Origin: Mytilus californianus
Lineage: Eukaryota; Mollusca; Bivalvia; Mytilida; Mytilidae
Direction of reading: 5' to 3'
Assembly (NCBI RefSeq): GCF_021869535.1
Contig: NW_026262659.1
Location: forward strand, 12,640,321 to 12,704,320
Length of the DNA stretch: 64,000 bases
Shown here: in pieces, positions 32,458-43,610 of the stretch
Layout: the number at the start of each line of letters is the position of its first letter
How positions within the stretch are numbered: the stretch's first letter is position 1
Notes under the pieces: generated by a model
What the model saw: only the letters and a program-made list of their open reading frames with translations
What the model was told of the DNA's origin: nothing
The model's database searches: none
Translations under genes and position numbers: made by a program

Positions 32458-33482
32458 ATGCCAATAATGGCCAGGACGAGCAAAAAATGCGAGTGACAAG
32501 TAATAATAATTAATTTGACACACAACTTGTTCATGGATAGAAACAGATGCCTGCGTGCATGGCAAAACACCTCCAATGAAAACCTTTTCTGAAGAAACTC
32601 TCCTACAGTCTACACATTGAAATAAAAAAAAATACATAGCTAGCCCCCCTCCCCCTTCTAAGTCCAGATACATGTAATTATGACGTTCTTTAGTACTATA
32701 TCATTTTTTACTTTTCTTGATCCTCAGAGACGTTGTAGGAAGGCACACATGAAAAAAGAATAAAAAGCATCCAGGACGTTACAATTATTTGGACTAAGCC
32801 CCCTCTTTTTTACTACATGTAGAAAAAAAATCACCTAATTACGAAAGCAGAACCAGAAACCCACAAGTAGAGACATAAGCTGTTATACTCCGGAACTAAT
32901 TCTTTAATAAAGACAATTCAGGATAAATTGGAACCAGTTACTAACCCATGTTACAGCAATAGTCCTATGACATAGGACTTCACTATATGAGGCGTGAACT
33001 TCATATTTAATACTATCTATAATATGTGCTCTCATATCTTATGCTGCAAATCATTTTACATTTATGATTCGTTGCTGAGCTTTTTTTTACTGTTCTCGTC
33101 TCCGAATCCCTTAAATAGATTTTTTTTCAAGCCCCACAGTAGTTCAATAATTACTATATGTCTTTTCATAAATAAGTATGCAGGGCATATTTCAAAACAT
33201 ATTTTATCTTCAGGACTTTTAAATGATTTACTTTTCAATACTGCATTGGGAAGTGGGGAGTTGGTTCAAATTTAGATATTTGTATAGAGATGTATATATG
33301 CGAGTATTGGCAGTAGTGGTTATGGTGTGTGTGTGAGGGTAGGGGTTTCAGATCAAAGATCGTTTCTATAATTCTATATCTTTTAGTTTTTACCATTTCA
33401 CTCTATTCTTTATCCTTTGATCTCTATTATATTTGTCCATCACATGCGTGACATATTTGCCACTGGACATAAGGCAACCAAC

Positions 33483-33620
33483 AATCAATCAAATGGTATA
33501 ATTTTCGTTCAAATGCAATATTTTTTATTCAGATGGTATAATTTTTCATTCAAATGGTATAATTTTTCATTCAGATGGTATAATTTTTCATTCAAATGGT
33601 ATAATTTTTCAATCAACGTA
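33483..33620 (+). repeat. Array of a 19-21 bp motif (plus orientation)
   Basis: At least five units of CAAATGGTATAATTTTTCATT in variants (for example CAGATGGTATAATTTTTC). The opposed array is at 36.37-36.62 kb. Confidence 0.8.
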
Positions 33621-34210
33621 TTCTGCATATTTCATCATTTCTTTATTATGATATCTATATGTTTGGTCCCGCCCCTTATCTATTTTTTTTGCACATTAGG
33701 GACGACATCAAAAGTTCAATGTAGGATAAAAAAAACTTAATTCATATAGTTTTTTCACTGACCCCCTCCCCCCCCCCCCCTCTTAACTCGTCCCTTATCC
33801 TCTCTATGTAAACCCAATTCATGTCCTGATAAATGGTGACTCATGCATAGCATCATATGTTATTAAAACAAGAAACATATTCATATTATAATAATTAATG
33901 TATGCTAAGACTTATAGATAGATGTCATTAGTCCCAGGTCATGTAATAGAGAAGGTCTTATAAAAATACAATAGCATTTTAATTTTGATGATTATATATA
34001 TGTTTATATATTTAATAATGCCATTTTTTGGAAAAAAGGGTAGGGGCAAGGCGTTTTTAAAACATATCAATGGGGCGCGTTTTTTTGTTTGTTCTTCGGA
34101 AGTGAGCCAGAAGAAGTCCATTTCTGGGTTTTTTTTGCATTGGGAAGATCTTCTGGCTCTCTTCCGCCTCTTCTTTTTTGATAGGTTGACGGCAGAGGCA
34201 CATAACAAAC

Positions 34211-34387
34211 ATGGCGTCGTTTAGTCTAAATGAAATTAATAAATTTATGAATGCAGATATATTAGAATGTGAGCTGTTTTATAAACGTTTTTATGGTATG
34301 ACAGCCTTAGTAGGACATCCCTGTAGGACGATAAGCTGGATAAATATAAAAACTACACGGACAATAACAGTAAAGGGATTTTGATTG
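34211..34387 (+). CDS. Possible first exon or small ORF, function unknown
   Basis: A 58-codon frame starting in a good context (AACATGGCG), reading MASFSLNEINKFMNADILEC and ELFYKRFYGMTALVG, to TGA at 34,385. The upstream GC-richer leader with ATCTTCTGGCTCTCTTCC resembles a 5' UTR. A possible donor (TTTATG|GTATGA near 34,294) would end an exon after FYKRFYG. No downstream exon could be identified, and I do not recognise the product. Confidence 0.25.
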
Positions 34388-34460
34388 ATTGGTGTTTAAC
34401 GCTACTTTCAACACTATTGGGCTATTCCGTGGTGGTCAGTTTAAATTTATAGATGAAGGA
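34380..34460 (+). repeat. Short dispersed repeat
   Basis: TTGATTGATTGGTGTTTAAC, GCTACTTTCAACACTATTGG and CCGTGGTGGTCAG form a motif I recall as recurrent in bivalve genomes. Confidence 0.45.
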
Positions 34461-34724
34461 TGGGGAAGGGAAGAGAGGGCATTATTATTCATTTCAATCT
34501 GTCGCTAATCATGCCTATTTTTCAGCTCTTACCAGGCAACCATATTCATATATGAAATCCTACTGTCCCCCACCCCAACAAATAAATAAATATCAAATGG
34601 TTTTCCTCTTATTTAACACAGGTTTAAATTGATTGATAGTTTGTTACTAATTTTAACGCCCGGTGAAAATTATGTCATGCTTGTTCAGGAAAACACGAGT
34701 TTAGAAGTCACGTATATAATATAA

Positions 34725-35115
34725 AAATGAAGAGATGGAATATGATTGCTTATAAGGCAACTATCCACCGGAGTTCAAATATGAAGTGGATGTAAGCAAT
34801 TATGGATAAGATAAGATAAGATAAGAAAAATTTATTTTAAGTCGGGTTACATGAAATACTACAAGCATAAGCTCTGTAGAGCTTTTTGCCGTCATGTAGA
34901 CAAATGCGTTTTGTAGACAATCGTAAGGCCTTCAACAATGACAAAAACCTGATACTGTAAAGTCGTCTATAAAAGGCCCGACATGAAAAGTGTGAACAAT
35001 TAAAATGAAAAAACTAACAGCCTAATTATACATAACAAAACAATTTACAAAATATCAAATATGAGTCGAGACAGGAACCAACGACAACCACTAAACTACA
35101 GGCTCCATCCCTGGG
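34725..35115 (+). repeat. Family A repeat with a nested insertion
   Basis: GGAATATGATTGCTTATAAG heads the copy. It is interrupted after GTAAGCAATTAT by about 115 bases (34,806-34,920) starting with a (GATAA)n run, then resumes at AAGGCCTTCAACAATGAC. The tail has AGGCTCCATCCCTGGGACAG. Confidence 0.65.
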
Positions 35116-35149
35116 ACAGGCAAATAAAGAATATGGCAGGGTGGATATA

Positions 35150-35620
35150 AAAACGAAGATGTGGTTTGATTGCAAATGAGACAACTCTCCACAAGAGATC
35201 AAATGACACAGAAATCAACAGCCGTATAAGTCTCCGTACGGCATTCGACAATAAGCAAAGCCTACACCGCATAGTCAGCTATAAAAGGCCCCGAAATCAA
35301 AAATGTAAAACAATTCAATCGAGAAAACTAACGGCCGAATTAATGTACAAAAAAATGAACGAAACACAAATATGTATAACAAAGCAACAAACGGCAACCA
35401 CTGAATTACAGGCTCCTGACTTGGGACAAGCACATACATACAGAATGTGAAGGGGTTAAACATGTTAGCGGGCTCCCAGTCCTCCCCCTAATCTGGGACA
35501 GCGGTGTAACAGTACAACAACATGTTTGTGAGCATACCATCCCGAAACTGGGACAGTGGTGTAACAGTACAATAAAATAACAACCTGCACAAATCAGCAA
35601 ATTAACTCAAAAGATCGGTA
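35150..35620 (+). repeat. Family A repeat
   Basis: AAGATGTGGTTTGATTGCAA, ACAAGAGATCAAATGACACA, CAGCTATAAAAGGCCCCGAA and CAGGCTCCTGACTTGGGACA, followed by GGTGTAACAGTACAACAA twice. It is nearly full length by comparison with other copies. Confidence 0.75.
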
Positions 35621-35825
35621 CGAGACACACACAAAAAAACTAACATTAAGACACAAAGCACCGACATAAGAGTATTTGCAATTACTGGAAGTTTGCTCAA
35701 ACCTAATTACAACTGGTACTGAAATAAATCTTGTTCTCCCAGACTGAGTTATCAATCAGTACACAACGCGCGGCAAAGGATTTATTAAAAATAAGAAAAC
35801 AGTCTGAGAAATATTACGTTGTATA

Positions 35826-36030
35826 TAGATATAAGAAGATGTGGTATGAGTGCCGATGAGACAACTCTCCATCCAAGTCATAATTTGTAAATGTAAACCA
35901 TTAAAGGTCAACGTACGGTCTTCAACACGGCGCCTTGGCTCAAACCGAACAGCAAGCTATAAAGGGCCCCAAAAAATTAGTAGTGTAAAACCATTCAAAA
36001 GGGAAAACCAACGGTGTCTAATCTATTTAA
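35826..36030 (+). repeat. Family A repeat (short copy)
   Basis: TATAAGAAGATGTGGTATGA, GTGCCGATGAGACAACTCTC, AACACGGCGCCTTGGCTC and CAGCAAGCTATAAAGGGCCC. With the two preceding copies this forms a head-to-tail cluster of three. Confidence 0.75.
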
Positions 36031-36145
36031 AAAAAACCGATATACTTGCATATAAATCCATATACAATGAAACGGTTTTTGAAAAGTGGACCGAACGTTT
36101 TGACCATCGAAATTTTGCAATAGAAATACTAGTTATGACCACAAG

Positions 36146-36285
36146 ATTTTTACAGCCAGTGCAGGACTCGCACGAACGTTAGATTTAGTTAGAGGGGCGA
36201 TATTCTGACGCGTTTTTTAATTCTTGGTCACCCATGTTTAGAAAGAAAGGGGAGAAATCCAAACAATTTCCGACCAATCACAAAC
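36146..36285 (-). repeat. Dispersed repeat X (inverted copy)
   Basis: Reverse complement of 32,328-32,457: GAGGGGCGATATTCTGACGC, TTTTTTAATTCTTGGTCAC and ATCCAAACAATTTCCGACC. Confidence 0.75.
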
Positions 36286-36371
36286 GTTTTTGCAAATTTG
36301 ACCTTATGACGTCAAAGAATTTCCCATAATGCAATTATTGCATATAAATAAAAAACTACTACAGTAACTCC

Positions 36372-36618
36372 AATTGAATAAAAAATATTGCATTCAAATG
36401 ACATTTTATACCAATTGAATAAAAAACTATTGCATTTGAATGAAAATTATACCATTTGAATGAAAAATTATACCATTAGAATGAAAAATTCTACCATTTG
36501 AATAAAAAATATTGCATTTAAATGAAAAAATATACCATTCAAATTAAAAAATATTGCATTTAAATGAAGAAATATACCAAATAAATAAGAAATATTGCAT
36601 TTAAATGAAAAATATCAA
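36372..36618 (-). repeat. Array of the 19-21 bp motif (minus orientation)
   Basis: Eight or more units of TTTGAATGAAAAATTATACC and TTTAAATGAAAAATATTGCA variants, the reverse complement of the 33.5 kb array. The array ends about 20 bases outside the left arm of the giant inverted repeat. Confidence 0.8.
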
Positions 36619-36954
36619 ACATTTGCAACCAATAACATGCCATATGTAAATCCATCTTAATGTGTACAAAAACTCAAAAGATAACGGAAAAATTTTCATA
36701 ATAAATTCAAAATAGAAAAATAATCAGGATACAAATTGTTATGCATCGTAGTGTTCAGAAACGTCATGCTATTTGGCAAAAATATACAAACTTTTTGTTT
36801 GGTAATCTTGACAGTCGTAAAATAAAGAATCAACAAAATTATGAGCAAATCTTAACCACCTCACGGATAATCGATAAAACATATTTACATGAATATATGT
36901 ACAAGAACAGAGTTAACATTCAAAAGTTTCAGGTCACTGTTGATTCGAGCTCCA

Positions 36955-36990
36955 CTGATTAGTCTTATGTAATCGAAACGCGCGTAACAA
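36955..36990 (+). ncRNA. Hammerhead ribozyme, degenerate
   Basis: CTGATTA in place of CTGATGA, then stem II GTCTTATGTAATC, GAAA at 36,975-36,978, and CGCGCG. The cleavage triplet and stem I 3' strand (TCTGGC in the other copies) are deleted. Predicted inactive. Confidence 0.55.
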
Positions 36991-37246
36991 ATTATAATCC
37001 TGGTATCTTTAATGAGCTTTAAAACCAAGGTCGATGCCATCGCTGGTAGAGATTTGTTCCCCGAGGGTTTTAACAATCCAGTAGTCAGCACTTTGAGTTG
37101 ACATGAAATAGCATAGATATGGTCATTGTTTTCCATACATTTTCAGTTTTAAAAACTAAAATAACTCGAAACACGTAGATTTTAATAACCCAGGCATAGA
37201 TGACCTGATCCGTATTTGGAACTTCTATTGGAATTTTTTGTTTCAA

Positions 37247-37290
37247 GCGCTACTTATGAGTCTTATGTAGACGGAACGCACGTCTGGCGT
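37247..37290 (+). ncRNA. Type I hammerhead ribozyme, mutated core
   Basis: Stem I GCGCTA (37,247-37,252) pairs with TGGCGT (37,285-37,290). The core is CTTATGA (expected CTGATGA), stem II is GTCTTATGTAGAC, then GGAA (expected GAAA), CGCACGTC with the cleavage C at 37,284. Both core changes should impair cleavage. The GGAA change is shared with the right-arm copy. Confidence 0.65.
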
Positions 37291-38631
37291 AACAAATTAT
37301 AAGCTCGCTTTGATGAGTTCTTGCATAAAGCCAGATTACATACATGTATATACTGACCGTCTTAAAATTTCACTCAAAACGATCCACAAGGTAGCAATAG
37401 GCAATTGACTCTCATAATCCCAACTTGAACCATTCACTTAAAAAAATCCCATTTGTAATATGACATTGTTTTTAGCACAAATTCACTTGGAATATCGACA
37501 ATCACGTCCATAGTCAGGCATGGCCCTGTTTCTATATACATCATATCACACATATTTATGCATCCACCATCGGTAGTTAGTATTGAACAGTGCAAATAAC
37601 CTCTTCTCAATGACACAATTTATAGCCAAAGTTCTTTATCTAGATATGTTTTGTACGATATATTCTCTTTTCCCCTTGACCCAGCTGTTGTGGTCATATG
37701 AATTTGATAGCCAAGAGGCTGATATCTGCCTTGGTGTTGGTGGACATTTTAGAATTTAAGTCAAAACCACTACCACTGCCATTGATAAGTTTGTTAAATG
37801 ACTGTTTTTACACACAAACACACTGCATTTACATTAGAAGGGATAAATGTTCGGGCTCATGGAAAGCTATTGCGAACACCCGGGAAATGAATTATTTAAC
37901 TTAGTGTGTTATTAAGCAGAAAGACAAACACCAACGAACAACACATAGTCCAAATAGTCTTACCTGGTAGACCAGCTTGCAGTGTAGTGGAGACTGTTGA
38001 TTGTCTGGTCGTTGCTTCTGCCATGGTATTGTCGTTTTCTCTTCGACTGATATATTTTGAATATTCATTTTGTATCATCCGCCACTTGTTGGTGCAGTAA
38101 TAGAGTTTGTGTTGGTTCAATGTCTTAATAATAATGTTTCATTTATGTCTGCTATATTTACACCGCCATATTTTATTGTTTTGGTTGTAAAACATTTGTT
38201 CCTTAAATTCACCTTTATTTTTGATACAGTATGAGAATAAGCCTCACTATTCTACTTCATCTTTTTATGCGATTAGCTTCTAGCTTCCTTGGTAAAGTTA
38301 GGAAAATGAAAAAGACTTGTATTTTAGTAGTATTTATTCTTAGGTCTAATGACAAAAAAGGTATATAAAAAATAATGAACTGCTGGGTAAATTAAAAAAA
38401 ATGGACAGACCATAAATATTGACAAAATCATACGTTATCAACCAATGGAAAGAGTAAAAAAAAACCCTGCCATATTCCTTTTCCTACAAAAAAAGTATAG
38501 CTAGCTAAACCTCCCACTTATATGACAGTTGTTGTAGTTCCGTTATATTGACATAATTGAGTGAGCAATCCAAACAGAAAAACTAGGTTAAGGTGACAAT
38601 AATTGGGATCAAGCAACCAAAACTGTGTAGA

Positions 38632-39493
38632 TATAAATAAGAATATGTGGCATGAGTGCCAATGAGACAACTACCCATCCAAGTCACAATGTGTAAAAAT
38701 TAAACAATTATAGGTCAAAGTTCGGCCTTCAACACGGAGCCTTGGCTCACACCGAACAGCAAGCTATAAAGGGCCTCAAAAAGACTAGCGTAAAACAATT
38801 CAAACAGGAAAACCAACGGTCTAATTTATATAAAATAACGAGAAACGCTTATGAACCACACCAATAAACAACAACCAATGAACAACAGGCTCCTGACTTA
38901 GGACAGGTGCATAACAATGCAGCGGGTTTAAACGTTTTAACAGGCGCCAACCTTCACCCTAACCTAACACAGTGGTATAACATTACAACATAATAAGACA
39001 CACAATAAAATATCAATTGAAATGGCTTAACTCGATCAAAAAGACAATACACAAAAACAAGTAAATATACACTGAACGAATAAGTTTGATCTATGACACA
39101 ATATAAATAAAAAAGATGTTTCAATGTCAAAAAGACAACTTTAACCAGGACAAAATGGCGTTAAATAAAGTAACGTACACAGGTAAATTAAAATTTAATA
39201 ATTTTGTTGTTAGGAGTACAGAAACATTTTTTACAAAACAAATTTGTTATTCATAGTACGAATACAGAAATGAAAATGTGTTCGTCATAATAAATACTTA
39301 TCAAAGGTGGTACATATTAAAAATAGTAAGACGAGATATAACACAAAATAAGTAAACATTGAAAAACAGAAATGCATTACAAATTGTGTCAACGGGTCAA
39401 ATTAACACGAAAGTACGATTTGAGAGTACTCGCAGACTGAAAACTTGTTAAAAGCCAAAAACAATTATATAAAAATCATGCATCAGAGACTAA
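38632..39493 (+). mobile_element. Family A repeat inserted in the left arm only
   Basis: The right arm reads straight through (minus strand: CCAAAACTGTGT joined to AAACATACATCACAGAC near 59,785), whereas the left arm has about 860 extra bases. They contain GAATATGTGGCATGAGTGCC, CAGCAAGCTATAAAGGGCC, AGGCTCCTGACTTAGGACAG and GGTATAACATTACAACA. This gives an unusually clear definition of a long family A insertion. No obvious target duplication was found. Confidence 0.7.
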
Positions 39494-39674
39494 AACATAC
39501 ATCACAGACATACAACACAACTGACTAAAAAATTAAACAAACATACAAATAAATTCAACAAAGATGCCAACAAAAAGGTTGGTTTAGTTGATATTAAATT
39601 TGACAAAGACGCTAACAAAAAGTTTTGGTAGTTGATACTATATTGACAAAGACGTTGATAAAAAGTGTTTGTAG

Positions 39675-39890
39675 TTGATAGCACATACCGTTTATAGAAT
39701 ACACTTGCTTAATAAAGTACTTGGCAAAGGTGGAACATGTCTACCAATGAGTGCTGATAGTGGCATTCGTACTATACTTATTACATTTATTTTAATTCAT
39801 CAATATGGTGTTCAACTTAGTTCTGTAATAAGAGACAATACGATTGAATTTCCGACACTTTTGCTTCGTAATTTGTGGCTTTACGTTTGA
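39675..39890 (+). other. 71-codon frame conserved in both arms, probably non-coding
   Basis: The frame is open here and, on the minus strand, at 59,385-59,600. Of about ten base differences, six change the amino acid, and the start would be TTG rather than ATG. This gives no sign of purifying selection, so I list it only as an arm landmark. Confidence 0.5.
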
Positions 39891-41934
39891 TCCGAGTTGT
39901 CGTAAATGGCTATTCGGGTACACCATATTTTATCGTATAGGAGAACACAGTCTTCCTGAAAATATAACTGACAATCTTTACCAATTTGTTGCATCAATGG
40001 ATATTGTTTGACATCATCGGACAATCATTTTGTGATAACAACCAAAGAAAGTACAAATGGATTACCTTAATCCTGGGAAGACAAACCTCTGTCTTTGTCC
40101 GAAGTTAAGGCTTGTCCAAAAAGACACGGTAATGCCAACAACCTCTTTAGTAACACATGAATTAATATTAAAAGATATAAACTCTAAACGCAATTGCTGA
40201 TGAAGTATTGATACGTTTGAACGATAAGTTGATTCAAAATTGTTTCAAAACCATTAAAGCAGTACCACAACAGTGAAAAAGAAACCATGACGCGGAGAAT
40301 TCACTCGCAACTAATATAAAAATAGCGATGGCTTCTACAATTAATAGGCTTCTGTTTTCACATATATTGAATGTGTACATCAAGTGTATCTGTTAAAACT
40401 GTACAGTGTCAACAAGTGTGTTACAGACGGAGGGCAACGACGTTACAATATACTCTCCAAAATGTTGTTGTGAGAGGATTACATAATGTAGGTACATAAA
40501 ACAATGGCATTCCAAACACGATGGTTAATCGCTTTTGACAGGCGGTGAAGGCTTCCATGAATTATTCGTACATCTGAATATTTATAATGCTATAAATGTA
40601 GAAAAAAAACGGATTAGAATGTGAAAAATACTGTTTACATTTAATTAAGATAAAAGTTATTTTGAATTGATTGCAATATTTTATTACTTAAATGTTTTTA
40701 CGGTTCACTGTGAAATGTCGTATAGATTTGTTTTTAAAATATGTTTAAATTGGACTAGATGTTTTACTATGAAAACTAAAATGTTGTATTCCCTTGAACG
40801 CTGTGATGAACTGTATTTCTCCATTAAAGGTTTGACTTGTTATACTGCTGCTGAAACAAATCCTAGTTACTTGATTTCCTAAATATAAGTACAAGGTCAT
40901 ATTCCTTACTTTCTCATTTAAGAATGGAAAATGAATTAAAAAAAGTTTAATTTTTATATACACATTATGGTTGCTATTATTGAAGCCATTTTGTATAAAA
41001 AAAAAATAAATATCTACACCTGTTATGTTAAATTATTCAACAAAAATACAATGTAGATTGAAATCTGATATTTATTGAATTTCAATAAATTGCATGGATC
41101 TGAAAAACAAGATATGTATGATTAAACGCTTTTATGTCAAATTAAGAAATTCTTGTTACATACAATGAAATCTAAATAGATGTTTATTAATTTCGGGGAA
41201 CATATCAGGACAAGAAAATAATAAACATAACTACCACAATATGAAAGGCTCATACTTAAGTATGGTCCATGGTTAATTATAAGAGAATGCTAGACTACAT
41301 GAAACTTTAATATAACAACAAGATTTGCATTTTCACAAAGGAAGATCATCATTTGATTATGTTAGACCAGCTTAAATAAAAACCATGGTTTAATAAATAA
41401 CTAAATGCTTATTTAAGTATGAGTATTAAGTGTTGCTGAAGTTATCGTATACAAATAACTAATAGCACATTACCACAAAGTCAATCATTACAAATGCATT
41501 CACTTCTTTTAAAGGACAATCATATTTGAATAGCAATAACATATAAAATACAAAACCATCAACGCTGATGAATATAAGACATTTACTTTACGTACTGGAT
41601 TTAAATAATTACAATAAGTCTTGGGACACAAGCGTTTCTTGTTTTTGTTTTATAGTTGTCTATTGCCCAAAACATGTCGAACTCAATTAAGCTGTTTAGA
41701 AATGCAAATCTACATTTTGATGGTTAAGCCTCATCACCATTCTCTATACAATATACTGTACTCATAAACAGCAATTTTATCGCTTAATAAATGGAACTGT
41801 CATATAATTGCAAATTTAATCGAATTTCAAATATCTTGCAGGAAAATTGTCAATCAAACCAAATTCGGCTTCAATAATAATGCAGTTGATATGTGTACTA
41901 CGTTTGAATGCAGTTTAACAATGTTTGGCATTGA

Positions 41935-41976
41935 GCGTTCCTGATGAAGGTAAATCCAGAAAAGCGCTTCGGACGC
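41935..41976 (+). ncRNA. Type I hammerhead ribozyme (first unit)
   Basis: Stem I GCGTTC (41,935-41,940) pairs fully with GGACGC (41,971-41,976). CTGATGA is intact (41,941), stem II is short (AGG...TCC), GAAA is at 41,959-41,962, and the cleavage triplet is TTC (after 41,970). All core bases are present; stem II and III are weak. Confidence 0.7.
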
Positions 41977-42286
41977 ATTAAATTATTAAACGTGTTGTTT
42001 TCAATTTGTTACATCACAGGGTCGAAACCTCTGCTGGTGGACTATAGTCCCCGTGGGTATCATCAGCTCAGTAGTCAGTACTTCGGTACTGACATGATTT
42101 ATAACAAACTTTTCTAAAATTGTCCGTTTATGAATTTTGAAATTATAAAGAAACTAAGGTTTCAACTCCCTCAGGCAAAGTTGACCTTATATGAATTTGG
42201 CTATTTGTTTTAGATATTTTTGTCATATAGCTCTTCAACTGTTTCGGTACTTATACATCCCTCGGATTTCAAATGTTTGGCATTGA

Positions 42287-42328
42287 GCGTTCCTGATGAA
42301 GGTAAATCCAGAAAAGTGCTTCGGACGC
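42287..42328 (+). ncRNA. Type I hammerhead ribozyme (second unit)
   Basis: Same layout as the first unit, 352 bp downstream: GCGTTC, CTGATGA (42,293), AGGTAAATCCA, GAAA, AGTGCTTC, GGACGC. One C-to-T difference lies in the stem III region (AGTGCTTC against AGCGCTTC). Confidence 0.7.
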
Positions 42329-42506
42329 ATTAAATTATTAAACGTGTTGTTTTCAATTTTTTTAACCTTAACCTCAAATTTAAATCTTACATTACGTTAC
42401 TGAGAATTTCTTTATTTCTTGGTAACAGATTGAGGAGTGATACTTAGAATATATATTTATTTCTAAACTACAGAGAAATATGTGTTGTCAGAATATGGGG
42501 TTTCAA

Positions 42507-42510
<4 letters not shown>

Positions 42511-42565
<55 letters not shown>

Positions 42566-42575
42566 CTCTCTCTTA
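42511..42575 (+). repeat. (CT)n microsatellite
   Basis: About 25 CT units, then TTTTTCTCTCTCT. Its partner in the right arm is the GA tract at 57,128-57,180, which is a little shorter and carries different interruptions. Confidence 0.95.
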
Positions 42576-43204
42576 AATTGTATTTGAAAACAAACAATAT
42601 CTTTCGAGTCACTCTCCATATTGTTCCCGAGGTATTTCATTTTCTTTAAACTCATGGCTAATAAAATCAAGTTCATGTGGTTGACATGTAAAATACCATT
42701 CAGTGTAAATATTGCTGTTTATAGCGATAAAACGTCCCTCTAAGTATTTAGATAGCAGAATACATAATGAAATATGAAAAACATATAGTAGGTGATTGCA
42801 ATAATACAAAAACCCTACAAGAAGAAACACACGTCATTGTCAATGTATGGTTCTTTAGAAAAGAAACATTGATTGATCTTTTCCTTTTGGCAGACTATAT
42901 GTGAATATTTATAACATACACCATTAGATACAGGAATAATTAAAAACTAATATGTAAATATAGGCTATGCGGAAGATCATTGATTTTTGGCTATGTTTGA
43001 TAAGTGCTTTTTTTTAGATTTTAATCCTCTACATGGTTGGCTCAAACGTCAAATGATTGTTGTCTGGACAACGATTTTGCGATATTCTAAGGCTCGATCA
43101 ATTTTCAAGGCTTGCATTTCCTATCATCATTTTCTTGATAGAGGGTAACTTCTCAAATAGAGGCTATTGCATCAAGGGTTTCAAGTGGTACAGTCATCCC
43201 TTCA

Positions 43205-43435
43205 GACATCCATGTACTTTAAAAGACAACTTGGGTGCTTTGATTTGCAATAAATCTAAAATTGGGTTCACAGACATCCGTGTACTTTAAAAGACAACTT
43301 ACATTTGTAAGTGCTTTGACTAGCAATACATCTAAAATTGGGTTCACAGACATCCGTGTACTTTAAAAGACAACTTACATTTTTAAGTGCTTTGACTAGC
43401 AATACATCTAAAATTGGGTTCACAGACATCAGAAA
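43205..43435 (+). repeat. Tandem repeat, about 75-bp unit, three copies
   Basis: CATCC(A/G)TGTACTTTAAAAGA, CAACTTACATTT, AAGTGCTTTGACTAGCAATA and AAATTGGGTTCACAGACATC recur at 43,208, 43,273 and 43,350. The right arm keeps fewer, rearranged copies (56,280-56,510). Confidence 0.8.
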
Positions 43436-43494
43436 AAGCAGGAACCTTGGAGTTTATGGTTAGATTTAAATCTTTCATGGCCATGCATCCAAAC

Positions 43495-43610
43495 TGGTAG
43501 TCCAAATAATTATGACGTCTTGTAAGATTATTTAATTTTTTTGCTTTGACGCCTTACTAAGCAAAAAAATAAAATAGCCTTACAAGACGTCACAATTATT
43601 TGGACTACCA
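43495..43610. repeat. Hairpin MITE, left arm
   Basis: TGGTAGTCCAAATAATTATG, ACGTCTTGTAAG is mirrored by CTTACAAGACGTCACAATTA, TTTGGACTACCA around a short AT-rich centre with TTGCTT/AAGCAA. Stems are about 50 bp. Confidence 0.85.

Larger units (their letters stand above)
36955..37310 (+). mobile_element. Dimeric hammerhead (retrozyme-like) element, left-arm copy
   Basis: Two hammerhead-type cores (36,955 and 37,253) lie 298 bp apart, each followed by a GTAACAAATTATAA tail. The body between them holds GGTCGATGCCATCGCTGGT, TCCCCGAGGGTTTTAAC and CAGTAGTCAGCACTTTGAG, homologous to the body of the element at 41.9-42.4 kb. Head-to-tail units with a ribozyme in each repeat fit the known retrozyme organisation. 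The outer boundaries and target duplication are not determined. Confidence 0.65.
41920..42360 (+). mobile_element. Dimeric hammerhead (retrozyme-like) element, 441 bp, left arm only
   Basis: A terminal segment of about 85 bp (ATGTTTGGCATTGAGCGTTC, CTGATGAAGGTAAATCCAGA, CGGACGCATTAAATTATTAA, ending GTTGTTTTCAATTT) occurs at both ends, 352 bp apart. The body between holds CGAAACCTCTGCTGGTGGAC and CAGTAGTCAGTACTTCGGTA. The insertion is flanked by TTTAAC on both sides (41,914-41,919 and 42,361-42,366). The right arm has a single TTTAAC with no insert. This is an integrated RNA-derived element with one complete unit plus a partial second, as expected for retrozymes mobilised from self-cleaved circular RNA. 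It has no coding capacity, so it depends on another element's reverse transcriptase. Confidence 0.75.

Noticed and set aside
37434..38120. Several frames in both arms (37.4-38.1 and 61.9-62.5 kb) that looked like receptor or membrane-protein exons
   Set aside because: The frames differ between arms through indels, no conserved motif of a receptor family could be placed, and no consistent splice sites were found.
39675..39890. Frame shared by the two arms as a conserved gene
   Set aside because: No ATG at its start, and most differences between the arms are non-synonymous, so there is no sign of selection on the protein.
40190..40225. CTGATGAAGTATTGATACG, a hammerhead-like start in both arms
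   Set aside because: The stem-like GTAT/ATAC is followed by GTTTGAA instead of GAAA and there is no matching stem I; the catalytic core is absent.
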